Shown: one piece after another, positions 7,821 to 17,140 of the stretch
Numbering within the stretch: the stretch's first letter is position 1
How the letters are laid out: every line of letters begins with the position of its first letter
Assembly (NCBI RefSeq): GCF_007827955.1
Contig: NZ_VITR01000004.1
Coordinates: 261,099 to 325,098, forward strand
DNA: 64,000 nt
Direction: 5' to 3'
DNA from: Nitrospirillum pindoramense
GTDB taxonomy: Bacteria; Pseudomonadota; Alphaproteobacteria; Azospirillales; Azospirillaceae
Made by a program: the position numbers and the translations under genes
Notes under the pieces: model-generated
What the model was told of the DNA's origin: nothing
The model's database searches: none
Seen by the model: only the letters and a program-made list of their open reading frames with translations

Positions 7821-9467
7821 TCAATACGTGGCGAACCGCACCTTCAATATCTGGGGTGTCGACGTGAAGTTCAGGCCGTAGTCGGTCTGGTCGCCATTCC
7901 AAAGACGCTCGAACACCCACTTGCCGCTATCGTCGAAGTGCCCCTCCTCCACGCTGGCCATCATGTAGCCGTTCTTGCCGGCCTTGACGGCCTGGGAGAA
8001 GTCGACGCGGGCATGATAGCCGGCCACCAGATATTCATTGGGCGCCAACTCGGCGATGACCACGCCGCCACAGGGCTTTTCATTGCCCGTGGGCTTGGCG
8101 TCACCGAACTGCGGCAAGCCATAGCTGACCGTGGCCTTGTAGGGGCCAAGGTCCAGGGTGTTGCTGTGGTCGGCCGTCGGCTCGGACGCCCCCCAAACCT
8201 TGCCCTTGAGGCTGAGGGCCGCCAACTGGCGGTTGATCGCGCCCAGCAGCTTGAAGTTCATGGCGAAGGGCTCCAGCGACTCCGCGTCGATCTTTGCCGC
8301 CCCCAGCGGGTAGTTCACGTAGCGGGTATAGTCGATGCCGAAGGGCGCGAAGCCGATGCCCTGGTGCCCCAGCGTGGCGAAGACATAGCGGGCATAGACG
8401 GCGTCGTTGCCGGTTTCGGCGACCAGCAGGGCGTTGTCCGGCCGCTTATACTGTTCCAGGGTCTTGACGTAGAAATCATAGCCGCGGTCATAGATGTCGG
8501 GCCCGATCAGATCGATGCTGGGCGCCGCCGCCTTCCAGATATCCAGCACGTTCCAGGTGGGGCCGCCACTGGAATAGGTGTACGGGTCCTGGTCCTTGAA
8601 CGGGTCGCGCAAGGCCGCGTTCACATAAAGGGGGATGGGATATTCGGCCTTGCCGGCGGCGGCCACCTGGTCGACGAAGCGGGCGGTGAAGTAGGCGTGG
8701 AAGAACTCATCCGCGTCCTTGCCGAAGACGTCCTTCCAGGTGCCGGGACCCTTGTTCAGCGCCTTGACCAGATCGGCCGGAACCTTGCCTTCGAACACCT
8801 TCTGCGCCTCCGGCCGGAAGTCGCGGACGGCGCCGTAGGTGCCGGTCTCATTCTCCACCTGCACCATCAGCACCGTGTGCTGCTGGCCGTCCACCTGCTT
8901 CAGATGGCGCATGAAGGTGACGAATGCCTTTTTGTCGGCCTCCAGCGTGGCGGGGGCGAGCGGCGACAACGAACCCCGCATGACGCCCTTGGCACTGACC
9001 ACGCGGGGGAAGCGGTCGTTGTCCAGCTTCACCCAATCCGGGGCGTAGGACGGACTGTTGTTCTTCCAGGTGCCGAACCACAGCAGCACCAAATGCTTCT
9101 TATGCTCCCGCGCCTGGGCGAGCAGGGTGTCGAGGAAGCTGAAGTCGAATTGGCCTTCCTTGGGCTCGATCTGCTGCCAGGCGATGGGCATGAACAGGGT
9201 GTTGGCCTGCACCTGTTCCACGGCCGGCCAAACCTGCGGCAGCACCGATGGCCAATTGCTGGAATTGTTGGCCTGGGCGCCCAGCACCAGGTAAGGCGCG
9301 CCATCGACCATCAGGGCGTACCGCCCCTCCTCCCGCACCAGGCGCGGCATCTCGGTCCGCCCCTCGGCCGCATGGGTCATGGGGGTGAAACCCGCCAGCA
9401 GCGGAACGGCGAGGGCCATGGAGCGCAGGGCCATTTTCAGAACGCGGTTATCCGGAACGCTTGTCAT
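7821..9467 (-). CDS. Secreted beta-galactosidase-like glycoside hydrolase (GH35 with DUF5597 C-terminus)
   Basis: The 548-aa protein opens with a signal peptide ending near THA-AEG (about residue 33), then a GH-A clan TIM barrel. The acid/base candidate is Glu207 in MVQVENETGTYG and the nucleophile candidate is Glu351 in LLVAETGND. The C-terminal third resembles the DUF5597 domain that accompanies many GH35-like enzymes. Such enzymes remove terminal beta-galactose or related sugars from plant glycans in the periplasm. The start is the ATG with GGGAGGG about 9 bases upstream. Substrate is not certain; it sits beside the xylose operon and shares the operator family. Confidence 0.88.
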   Translation of the reverse strand: MTSVPDNRVLKMALRSMALAVPLLAGFTPMTHAAEGRTEMPRLVREEGRYALMVDGAPYLVLGAQANNSSNWPSVLPQVWPAVEQVQANTLFMPIAWQQIEPKEGQFDFSFLDTLLAQAREHKKHLVLLWFGTWKNNSPSYAPDWVKLDNDRFPRVVSAKGVMRGSLSPLAPATLEADKKAFVTFMRHLKQVDGQQHTVLMVQVENETGTYGAVRDFRPEAQKVFEGKVPADLVKALNKGPGTWKDVFGKDADEFFHAYFTARFVDQVAAAGKAEYPIPLYVNAALRDPFKDQDPYTYSSGGPTWNVLDIWKAAAPSIDLIGPDIYDRGYDFYVKTLEQYKRPDNALLVAETGNDAVYARYVFATLGHQGIGFAPFGIDYTRYVNYPLGAAKIDAESLEPFAMNFKLLGAINRQLAALSLKGKVWGASEPTADHSNTLDLGPYKATVSYGLPQFGDAKPTGNEKPCGGVVIAELAPNEYLVAGYHARVDFSQAVKAGKNGYMMASVEEGHFDDSGKWVFERLWNGDQTDYGLNFTSTPQILKVRFATY

Positions 9468-9639
9468 TGGCAGGCCCTCCCAAGCCCATAGCTGATTATT
9501 GAAGATCGGCGCGCTTGCCGTCCCGGTCGGAACGATCCTGTGGCACATGGCCAGAAGCGTTACAACGAGCATATTTATATGATCAAGACGATACGCGCGG
9601 ATCATACGCGTCAACAGTATCAAATCAATCCACTATCGC

Positions 9640-9653
9640 TGTTACCGTTATCA
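9640..9653. promoter_or_regulatory. Operator-like palindrome between the GH35 and isochorismatase genes
   Basis: TGTTACCGTTATCA has the TGNTA-N4-TANCA form seen at xylX. It lies in the divergent intergenic region, 173 bp upstream of the GH35 start and 79 bp upstream of the isochorismatase-like start, so it could control either or both. Confidence 0.6.
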
Positions 9654-9731
9654 ACCGACCGTCTCCTTGCCTGAGGACTGCGGCCGCCGCCATAGTGGAG
9701 CCGCCTGTCATCTGAGCGAGAAGCGTCGCCC

Positions 9732-10259
9732 GTGCCCCGTCTCATTCCAACCCGCAGTACGCTGGCGGTGATCGATTTGCAGGCCCGCCTGATCCCGGCC
9801 ATCCTGGATGCCGATGTCGTGCTGTCCAACACCCGCCGCCTGGTGAGCGCCGCCGGCATGATGGGCGTGCCGGTTGTGTTCACGGAGCAGAACCCCAAGG
9901 GCCTGGGACCGACGGTCCCGGATCTCGCGCCGGAGTCCGCATCGGTGGCGACGAAGATGGCTTTCGACGCCACCAGCGTCCTGGCGGAGCATCTGCCCGC
10001 CGATCACGCCGTCATCCTGGCGGGATGCGAGGCCCATGTCTGCGTGCTGCAGACGGCATTGGGGCTGATGGCCACGGGGCGGCAGGTTCATGTGGCGGAG
10101 GATGCCGTGGGTTCCCGCACAGCCGGAAACAAGGCGGCTGGCTTGCGCCGCCTGGAACGACACGGGGCTGACATCATCACCACCGAGATGGCCCTGTTCG
10201 AATGGCTGGAAAGTGCCTCCCACCCCCGCTTCCGCGACGTCATCGCATTGATCAAGTGA
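9732..10259 (+). CDS. Isochorismatase-family cysteine hydrolase
   Basis: The 175-aa cytoplasmic protein has the cysteine hydrolase triad: Asp15 (AVIDLQ), Lys75 (VATKMAFDA) and Cys104 in the AGCEAHVCV motif. Family members hydrolyse isochorismate, nicotinamide or similar amides; nothing here fixes the substrate. It is the short single-domain form, like YcaC-type proteins. The start is GTG with only a weak purine-rich site before it; no in-frame ATG is nearby. It is transcribed away from the GH35 gene and not obviously in an operon. Confidence 0.88.
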   Translation: MPRLIPTRSTLAVIDLQARLIPAILDADVVLSNTRRLVSAAGMMGVPVVFTEQNPKGLGPTVPDLAPESASVATKMAFDATSVLAEHLPADHAVILAGCEAHVCVLQTALGLMATGRQVHVAEDAVGSRTAGNKAAGLRRLERHGADIITTEMALFEWLESASHPRFRDVIALIK

Positions 10260-10728
10260 TGGGGCGCCCCCCTGATCCGTTAGATCCGCCCCCGCGGAGA
10301 CGATGGCGGGTGCCGCCACAGCATCAGCAATTCCCCTATTTATCAGCCAATTATGATCCTCGCAAAAATGCACAATTATTGAGCAATGGCTTTTGCTACC
10401 TCTGAGTGCGCACTTCCGGCATTTCAGCCTTCTGGCGATGGCCCGCAGCTCCATCAACAGCGAAGCCACCAAGCCCCGCCCCTCGCCCGGAAATTTGAAG
10501 CAATCAGAGGGCGACGGGCTGAAATATTCACGAAGATTCAATGAAATAGCATACTTCATTTTCCTGCCCGGACGGTCAAATACGCCGCAGCTTCACAGCC
10601 CCGCGCAATAAAGCGACAGCGGCTCAAAAGGGGCCGGAATGGGCAACCTGTGCCTCAAGCGCAACACCAACTTAAAATTGAACCCTTTGTTTTTATTTGG
10701 TTTTTTTAAAATCCACCGCGACAAGAAA

Positions 10729-10742
10729 GGGACCGGTACCAT
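10729..10742. promoter_or_regulatory. ACCGGT-centred box upstream of the TonB receptor
   Basis: GGGACCGGTACCAT contains the near-palindrome GGNACCGGTNCC. Its centre lies 20 bp, about two helical turns, from the centre of the GCGC-centred box at 10749-10762, which suggests a cooperative pair of repressor sites. Confidence 0.4.
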
Positions 10743-10748
10743 TTTTCA

Positions 10749-10762
10749 TGTGAGCGCTACCA
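10749..10762. promoter_or_regulatory. Operator-like palindrome upstream of the TonB receptor
   Basis: TGTGAGCGCTACCA lies 138 bp before the receptor ATG. The right half GCGCTACCA is a strong LacI-type half-site and the left arm has one mismatch to TGNTA. It fits the group of sites at xylX and the neighbouring glycosidase genes. Confidence 0.55.
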
Positions 10763-10900
10763 TTCTCCCATTGCAGGCCCGCATGAATCTCCATATGCAT
10801 TTATATGACTACGGCGTGACGCACCAAACGCGGCGGCCGGGGTGAAGCGCGCGGGCCCTTCGACCCGCGATAAATAAGATACCCAGGGAAGGGAAACGCC

Positions 10901-13783
10901 ATGAGTTGGCCCCAGAATTCCTATCGTTCCTTTGTGCTGGCCGGTGCGTCCGTGCTGGTTCTCGGCGCTTTGTCTGCCGCTTCCTTCGCCCAAGCCCAGA
11001 CCGCGGCTGCGGCGGATGACGAGCTGCAGGAAATCGTCGTGAGCGGGCAGCGTTTCGCCGTGTCCGACGCCGCCAAGCGCAAGGCCGCCGCCGACATGAT
11101 CCTGGACAGCATTTCGGCCGATGACGCCGGCAAGCTGCCGGACAACAGCGTCACCGAGGTGCTGCAGCGCGTCCCTGGCGTTTCCATCACCCATTTCGCC
11201 GCCGTCGGCGACCCCGACCACTACTCGGTCGAAGGCTCCGGCGTGACCGTGCGCGGCCTGTCCCAGGTCAGCAGCACCCTGAACGGCCGCGAAGCCTTCA
11301 GCGCCAATGGCGGCCGCGCGCTGCTGTTCGAGGACGTGCCGCCGGAACTGCTGGCTGGCGTCGACGTGCTGAAGAGCGGCTCGCCCGATGTCATCGAGGG
11401 TGGTATCGGCGGGTCGGTAAACCTGCGCACCAAGATGCCGTTCGACTATGATCACCAGACCTTCAGTGGCTCCGTGTCGGCGGACTATGGCGACTTCATC
11501 AAGCAGACCAAGCCGGGCGGCTCGCTGCTGTACGCCAACCGCTGGATGACCAGCATCGGCGAGATCGGCGCCATGGCGAGCGTCGCCTACAGCGACATCA
11601 GCACCCGCCACGACACCATCCAGGTCGAGCCCTATTTCCCCCAGACCTACAACGGCAAGAACGTCTACGTTCCCGGCGGCTTCGATTGGCGCTCGGGCAC
11701 GTTCGACCGCAAGCGGCTGGGCGCTTACGAATCCCTGGAGTGGTCGCCCAACAACGACCTGACCTTCTACCAGACGGGCTTCCGCTCCGATTACTGGAGC
11801 AAGTCGAAGGAAGCCGGCGTCTACAACCAGGGCAGCAACTCCGTCAACGTCACCGCCGGCAGCAACAGCGTCTTCGGTTCCAACGGCGGCCTGCTCAGCT
11901 CCAACCAGTTGAGTTCCACCGCCTCCGACCCGCTGCAGCTTCCCGGTGAGTCGGGCGGCAGCACGGCGTTGGCCAACCCCGGCCTGACCAACCAGCACAA
12001 CGTCACCACCGACCTGTCGCAGGGCATGAAGTGGACGCCGACGAAGAACTGGACCATCACTTCCGACTTCCAGTACGCGATTTCCCAGTCGCAGCAGCAG
12101 CGCATCGACCTGTTCTCGCAGACCTCGGTGCCCAGTTACGGCATCAACCTGACGGGCGACCTGCCGGTCATCAGCGTCAGTAACCCGTCGCAGCTGGCCG
12201 ATCCGTCGCGCTACATCTGGTACGCGACGATGGACCACCTGGAAAACCACATCGGCCGTGAGCTGGCGTGGTCGGGCGACGCCGATTATCACGTCTCCGA
12301 CAGCGGCTTCCTGCGTTCGTTCAAGGTGGGCGCCCGCTTCGCCGACCGGACGGAAAAAGACGATGTCACCGGCTACAACTGGACCGGCCTGACCCCGACC
12401 TGGAACCCCTCCTCCTCCTGGAAGTACCTGAACACGGCGGCGGCCAGCGACATCAACGTCTCGGGCTTCAGCAACTTCTTCCGGGGGGCCACCACCCTGC
12501 CCGGTACCACGGTGTTCCCGGCCTGGTCGCTGCTGGAGAGCTATCCCGAAAGCCTGACCAAGATCCACCAGCTGTACGGCCTGGCGGGTGACAACACGGC
12601 CCCGGTGACCTACACCATCGCCAACCTGTCGCATACCAAGACCCGTACCGAATCCGCCTACGCCATGGCCCGCTTCGGCGAAGACAATCTCTTCGGCAGC
12701 GGCTGGAAGATGAACGGCAATTTCGGCGTTCGCATCGTCAACAACGAGAACAGCAGCCAGGGTTATATCCAGCAGCCCACCGGCCAGATCCTGTACAACG
12801 GGGCGACCGCGGACCTGCCCGGCGGCTATACCGCCAACAATGGCGGCCATAACAGCCTGATGGCCCTGCCCTCGTTCAACGTGCAGTTCATGCCGAACGA
12901 CGAAGTGCACCTGCGCTTCGCCGCCTACCAGAACATGACCAACCCCAGCTTCAACAACCTGAACGCCTCGGGTTCGTTGAGCCTGACCACCGACACCAAT
13001 CACGTCATCACCGGTGCCACCGCGACCTCGGGTAACCCGAACCTGAAGCCGCAGCTGGCCAACAACCTGGACGTTTCCGCCGAGTGGTACATGCCCGACG
13101 GCGGCCAGGTTCACGTCGCCGGCTTCTACAAGCAGATCAAGGACTACATCTCCTACGGCGTGACGTCGGTGAATGTGCCCTTCGCCCTGCCGGGCGGCGC
13201 GACCCAGACCATGACGGCGGCGGTCAGCGGCTACTTCAACGCCCAACCCGCCTATGTGAAGGGCGCCGAAATCGGTCTGCAGAAGTTCTTCGACTTCCTG
13301 CCGGCCCCGTTCGACGGCCTGGGCATCGACACCAACTTCACCTACATCTACAGCAAGAGCCCCGGCGACCTGTCCTACGACATGCTGGGCAACCGCATCA
13401 CCGGCCTGCCGGTGGATCTGCTGTCGCGCTACAACTACAACATCACCGGCATGTACGAGAAAGGCCCGATCTCGGCCCGCCTCGCCTACACCTGGCGCAG
13501 CAAGTACCTGCTGACCCCGACCGCCAATGGCACCAACGGCACCTACACCAACGCCGCCGGCCAGACGGTCACCTACAACCTGCCCATCTTCGCGGATGAC
13601 TACGGCACGCTGGACGCCTCGATCGCGTACAGCTTCGATGATCACATCACCCTGACGCTCGAAGCGCAGAACCTGACCAACAGCGTGACCAAGACGCTGA
13701 TGGGTTATGGTGACCAGCAATACGGTCGCAGCTGGTTCGTGGCAGACCGCCGCTACAGCGCCGTGCTGCGCTTCAACTACTGA
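10901..13783 (+). CDS. TonB-dependent receptor (Caulobacter/Xanthomonas type)
   Basis: The 960-aa outer-membrane protein has a signal peptide ending near AQA (about residue 33), a TonB-box-like stretch DELQEIVVSGQR (residues 40-51), an N-terminal plug (NSVTEVLQRVPGVSITH, GVTVRGLSQVSSTLNGRE, GSPDVIEGGIGGSVNLRTKMPFD) and a 22-strand barrel ending in an aromatic residue (YSAVLRFNY). This subtype in alphaproteobacteria usually imports oligosaccharides. It is followed by a strong terminator, then the halogenase gene, an arrangement seen repeatedly in Caulobacter-like genomes. A xylo- or galacto-oligosaccharide substrate is inferred from the operator and neighbours. Confidence 0.93.
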   Translation: MSWPQNSYRSFVLAGASVLVLGALSAASFAQAQTAAAADDELQEIVVSGQRFAVSDAAKRKAAADMILDSISADDAGKLPDNSVTEVLQRVPGVSITHFAAVGDPDHYSVEGSGVTVRGLSQVSSTLNGREAFSANGGRALLFEDVPPELLAGVDVLKSGSPDVIEGGIGGSVNLRTKMPFDYDHQTFSGSVSADYGDFIKQTKPGGSLLYANRWMTSIGEIGAMASVAYSDISTRHDTIQVEPYFPQTYNGKNVYVPGGFDWRSGTFDRKRLGAYESLEWSPNNDLTFYQTGFRSDYWSKSKEAGVYNQGSNSVNVTAGSNSVFGSNGGLLSSNQLSSTASDPLQLPGESGGSTALANPGLTNQHNVTTDLSQGMKWTPTKNWTITSDFQYAISQSQQQRIDLFSQTSVPSYGINLTGDLPVISVSNPSQLADPSRYIWYATMDHLENHIGRELAWSGDADYHVSDSGFLRSFKVGARFADRTEKDDVTGYNWTGLTPTWNPSSSWKYLNTAAASDINVSGFSNFFRGATTLPGTTVFPAWSLLESYPESLTKIHQLYGLAGDNTAPVTYTIANLSHTKTRTESAYAMARFGEDNLFGSGWKMNGNFGVRIVNNENSSQGYIQQPTGQILYNGATADLPGGYTANNGGHNSLMALPSFNVQFMPNDEVHLRFAAYQNMTNPSFNNLNASGSLSLTTDTNHVITGATATSGNPNLKPQLANNLDVSAEWYMPDGGQVHVAGFYKQIKDYISYGVTSVNVPFALPGGATQTMTAAVSGYFNAQPAYVKGAEIGLQKFFDFLPAPFDGLGIDTNFTYIYSKSPGDLSYDMLGNRITGLPVDLLSRYNYNITGMYEKGPISARLAYTWRSKYLLTPTANGTNGTYTNAAGQTVTYNLPIFADDYGTLDASIAYSFDDHITLTLEAQNLTNSVTKTLMGYGDQQYGRSWFVADRRYSAVLRFNY

Positions 13784-13818
13784 TCCTCCGCCTGCGGATG
13801 ATCGTTCGTTGGTAACCG

Positions 13819-13848
13819 AACCCCCGGCCTGTCATGGGCCGGGGGTTT
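13819..13848 (+). terminator. Rho-independent terminator after the TonB receptor
   Basis: AACCCCCGGCC at 13819-13829 pairs with GGCCGGGGGTT at 13837-13847 across a 7-nt loop and is followed by a short T-run. It lies 35 bp after the receptor stop and before the halogenase ribosome site. Confidence 0.8.
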
Positions 13849-13870
13849 CGGCCATCATGGGGAGGGCGGA

Positions 13871-15523
13871 ATGACGACGCAGAGCATGGGTTCGAAGGAC
13901 GCCGGGTCACCGCCCGTCCGCGACGTGCTGATCGTCGGCGGCGGCACCGCCGGCTGGCTGGCGGCCGCCTACCTTGCCCGCACGCTGGCCATTTCCCAGC
14001 CCGGCGGTGCCCGCATCAGCCTGGTGGAATCCCCCGATATCGGCATCCTGGGCGTGGGCGAAGGCACCTTCCCCAGTATCCAGCGGACGCTGCGCCGCAT
14101 CGGCATCGATGAGTCGGTGTTCATGCGCGAGAGCGAGGCGACCTTCAAGCAAGGCATCCGCTTCGACCATTGGGTCCGCCCCCCCGACACCCCCGGCCGC
14201 AGCCACTATTTCCACCCCTTCGAATCCGCCATCACCCCCGAGGGGATGGACCTGCTGCCGTACTGGCTTCTGGGTTGTGCCGATGACGGCATCGGGATCG
14301 ACACGGCGGTGACGGTGCAGAAGGGCGTGGCCGATGCCAGCCTAGCCCCCAAACGCCCTGGCGAGGCGGACTACGCCGGGGCCCTGAACTACGCCTATCA
14401 TTTCGACGCCGTGAAGTTCGCGCGGCTGTTGCGCACCGTGGCCATCGACCTGGGCGTGCGTCATGTCGTCGATACCGTGGACGCCGTTCCCCTGGCGGAG
14501 GATGGCACCATCGCCGGCGTGCTGACGCACCGGAACGGTCGCCTCACCGCCGACCTTTACATCGACTGCACCGGGTTCAGCGCCCAACTGATCGGGCAGG
14601 CGCTGAAATCCCCCTATCAGTCCTGCCGGCAATGGCTGTTCTGCGATCGCGCGGTGGCCTTGCAGGTCCCCTACGACCGGCCGGACGCCCCCATCCCCAG
14701 CTACACCATCTCCACAGCGCAAGAAGCAGGCTGGACCTGGGACATCGGGCTGGAGAGCCGGCGCGGGACCGGCCACGTCTATTCCTCCGACCATACCGAC
14801 GACACGCGGGCCGAACAGGTGCTGCGCGACTATATCGGACCGGCCGCGGCCGACAAGGCGGCCCGCACCTTCCGTTTCGAGGCGGGCTTCCGCCCGCAGC
14901 CCTGGGTGGGGAATTGCGTGGCCATCGGCCTATCCGGCGGCTTTTTCGAACCCCTGGAATCAACCGGCATCGTCATGATCGAAGTGGCTGCCGTGCTGCT
15001 GAGCAGCCTGTTCCCCTGGGCGGGCGACATGGTCACGGCAGCGCGGCAGTTCAACCGCATCATGCGGCAGCGCTATGAACGGGCGGCGGACTTCCTGAAG
15101 CTGCACTATTGCCTGACCCGGCGCACCGACACCGCCTTTTGGCGCGACAACGCCGACGCCGCCACAACGCCGGACACGCTGCGTGACCTGCTCGACCGCT
15201 GGCGCCATCGCCCACCGGAAGGGCTGGACTTCGACCTCAACCTCGACACCTTCAGCGAGGCCAGTTGGCGCTTCGTGTTGTATGGCATGGAATATGGCAC
15301 CGACCTCGCCGCCCAGGCGGGCGCCTTCCGCCATAAGGATGAGGCCCGCCGGCATTTCGCGGCCATCCGCGCGGGTACGGCGCAAGCCCTGGCCGCCCTT
15401 CCCCGCCACCGCGACCTGATCCAGCAGATTTACCGGCACGGGCTGCGGCCGCGTCCATCTTTCGGCACCGCGCAAGCCGGTCAATCAGCCCTGTCGGCTG
15501 GCATGGCTGGCCTATCACGCTGA
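13871..15523 (+). CDS. Flavin-dependent tryptophan-halogenase-family protein
   Basis: The 550-aa protein matches the PrnA/RebH fold. The FAD motif is VGGGTAGWLAA (22-32), the halogenase lysine corresponds to Lys93 in EATFKQGIRF, and the Glu of FFEPLESTGI (360/363) is kept. The family WxWxIP motif reads W288-T-W290-D-I292-G293, so proline is replaced by glycine. These enzymes use FADH2, O2 and halide to chlorinate or brominate an aromatic substrate. Copies next to TonB receptors in Caulobacter- and Sphingomonas-like bacteria have unclear substrates. ATG with GGGAGGGCGGA directly upstream. A partner flavin reductase was not seen in the window. Confidence 0.9.
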   Translation: MTTQSMGSKDAGSPPVRDVLIVGGGTAGWLAAAYLARTLAISQPGGARISLVESPDIGILGVGEGTFPSIQRTLRRIGIDESVFMRESEATFKQGIRFDHWVRPPDTPGRSHYFHPFESAITPEGMDLLPYWLLGCADDGIGIDTAVTVQKGVADASLAPKRPGEADYAGALNYAYHFDAVKFARLLRTVAIDLGVRHVVDTVDAVPLAEDGTIAGVLTHRNGRLTADLYIDCTGFSAQLIGQALKSPYQSCRQWLFCDRAVALQVPYDRPDAPIPSYTISTAQEAGWTWDIGLESRRGTGHVYSSDHTDDTRAEQVLRDYIGPAAADKAARTFRFEAGFRPQPWVGNCVAIGLSGGFFEPLESTGIVMIEVAAVLLSSLFPWAGDMVTAARQFNRIMRQRYERAADFLKLHYCLTRRTDTAFWRDNADAATTPDTLRDLLDRWRHRPPEGLDFDLNLDTFSEASWRFVLYGMEYGTDLAAQAGAFRHKDEARRHFAAIRAGTAQALAALPRHRDLIQQIYRHGLRPRPSFGTAQAGQSALSAGMAGLSR

Positions 15524-15831
15524 CGTCCATCCCGTCCTCGTGATCCTACCAACGGATCTGCCTCCCGCTGCCGTGTGGGTCGCGGCCCCCTCTTCCTGGC
15601 CTGCCCAATATGCCCGGCGCACAACGCCTACGGGGTGGCGGCCACCCTGCTGACGGGTTCGGGCAAACGGCGGTGGATGGGGCAACCGACCGACCAACAT
15701 TGAATACGGGCAGATCCGCGACTTCATCAACCGGCATTGCCGCGCCGGCCGGCCGGTGGCAGCATGACAACGCTGGCATTTCCCGGGAGGATGCCCGGCC
15801 AGGGGATAAAAGAACAACAGGATGGCCTGAT
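15524..15831. other. Intergenic region between halogenase and DUF418 genes
   Basis: These 308 bp hold no convincing gene. The only structure I can support is the operator-like element at 15765-15778, close to the DUF418 start. Confidence 0.5.
15765..15778. promoter_or_regulatory. Weak operator-like palindrome before the DUF418 gene
   Basis: TGACAACGCTGGCA, 54 bp before the DUF418 ATG, has ten of fourteen positions symmetrical and shares the ACGC core and the TG/CA ends with the xylX site. It is weaker than the other members of the group. Confidence 0.35.
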
Positions 15832-17076
15832 ATGAGTGCATCGGGGAGCGCACGGGGATCGGCCGTGGCCGGGTTGAATGACCGCATCACCGTCATTGAC
15901 GCCTTACGGGGAACGGCCCTGGTGGGTCTGTTCCTACTGCACACCATCGAGCATTTCGACTTCCTGAGCGACGCGGCGGTACCGCCGGCCTGGTTGAAGC
16001 CGTTCGACACGGCGGCCCACGACGCGGCCTTCTTCCTGTTCGCCGGCAAGGCCTACGGCATCTTCGCGCTGATGTTCGGCATCAGTTTCTCCCTAATCCT
16101 GGGTCGCTGGTCGCGGCGGGAGGGCAGCGCGTCGGCTCGCTTCCTGTGGCGGCTGGCCGTGTTGTTCGCCATCGGCTACCTGCACGGCCTGATCTACTGC
16201 GGCGACATCTTGACCATCCTGGCGGTCATGGGCGCGCCGCTGGTGCTGCTGCACCGCCTGGGCGACCGGGCCCTATTGGCCCTGGCGGCCGTGCTGCTGA
16301 TCCAGCCGCCCACCCTGTGGCAGATGGCGGGCCTGCTGAGCGGCACCGCCCCCACACCGGCCATCCCCTTCCACTGGACGGTGTATGAGGGGCTGATGCC
16401 CATCTACGCCAACGGCGGCTTCTGGGACGTGGTGAAGGCCAACCTGTGGCAGGGCGTGCTGGCCCGCACCTTCTGGACCATCGAAACCGGCCGCTACCTG
16501 CAGATGATGGGCCTGTTCCTGGTGGGCCTGGTGGTGGGGCGTAACCACGTCCTGGAGCGGGCCGCGGAGCATCGCCGCCTGCTGCAGGGCATCCTGGCCA
16601 GCGGCGCGCTGGCCTTCGCCGTGCTCTATCCCCTGAAGCGCCTGGCCGAGGGCGCCAGCCTGCCCACCATGACGGCCTATGAGGTGACGAACCTGGCCAA
16701 CGCCTATTGCGGCTTGGCGCAGATGGCCATTTGGGCCAGCGGCTTCGTCCTGCTGTATCCCCGCATCCAGGCCCTGGCGCCGGTGCGGGCGCTCGCCTCC
16801 TTCGGGCGCATGAGCCTAACCTGCTACGTCACCCAAGCCCTGGTCTTCGTGCCGCTGTTCTACGGCTACGGCCTGGGGCTCTACCGCGTCATGGGCCCGT
16901 TCTACAGTGTGGCCAGCGGCATCGCCTTCGTCATCCTGCAATGTGCCCTCGCCCATTGGTGGCTGCGCCACTACCGCTACGGCCCCCTGGAATGGGTCTG
17001 GCGCGCCGCCACCTTCCGCACCCTGTCCCTGCCCCTGCGCCACGCCCCCAAGGTGGCGCTGGCGGATGCGGCGTAA
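15832..17076 (+). CDS. DUF418 multi-pass membrane protein
   Basis: The 414-aa protein begins with the DUF418 signature RITVIDALRGTALVGLFLLHT and is built of about ten hydrophobic helices; FGRMSLTCYVTQALVF near residue 325 is the second conserved DUF418 block. Its layout resembles membrane acyltransferases, but no reaction is established. The ATG at 15832 is preceded by an AGGATGG stretch and gives the start usual for the family; an in-frame upstream extension has no similarity. Its place after the TonB receptor and halogenase suggests a role in the same envelope-associated module. Confidence 0.85.
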   Translation: MSASGSARGSAVAGLNDRITVIDALRGTALVGLFLLHTIEHFDFLSDAAVPPAWLKPFDTAAHDAAFFLFAGKAYGIFALMFGISFSLILGRWSRREGSASARFLWRLAVLFAIGYLHGLIYCGDILTILAVMGAPLVLLHRLGDRALLALAAVLLIQPPTLWQMAGLLSGTAPTPAIPFHWTVYEGLMPIYANGGFWDVVKANLWQGVLARTFWTIETGRYLQMMGLFLVGLVVGRNHVLERAAEHRRLLQGILASGALAFAVLYPLKRLAEGASLPTMTAYEVTNLANAYCGLAQMAIWASGFVLLYPRIQALAPVRALASFGRMSLTCYVTQALVFVPLFYGYGLGLYRVMGPFYSVASGIAFVILQCALAHWWLRHYRYGPLEWVWRAATFRTLSLPLRHAPKVALADAA

Positions 17077-17086
17077 GCACACCAAA

Positions 17087-17114
17087 ACGCCCGGGACCAG
17101 CCAGTCCCGGGCGT
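17087..17114. terminator. Bidirectional terminator between convergent genes
   Basis: An 11-bp perfect stem (ACGCCCGGGAC / GTCCCGGGCGT) with a 6-nt loop lies between the convergent DUF418 and SGNH genes. On the minus strand it is followed by TTTT. Confidence 0.85.
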
Positions 17115-17140
17115 CCATCTTTCCAGCAAAGTTCTGCAGG

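Larger units (their letters stand above)
10260..10900. other. Long AT-rich leader upstream of the TonB receptor
   Basis: This 641-bp gap is clearly richer in A and T than its surroundings, with a T-rich run around 10687-10711. It holds two operator-like boxes near its 3' end (described separately) and no convincing gene. It is probably the promoter and 5' leader of the TonB receptor. Confidence 0.55.

Noticed and set aside
10757-13720. 987-codon minus-strand open frame opposite the TonB receptor
   Set aside because: It has no recognisable domain, runs into the receptor 5' region and mirrors the third-position GC bias of the real plus-strand gene.
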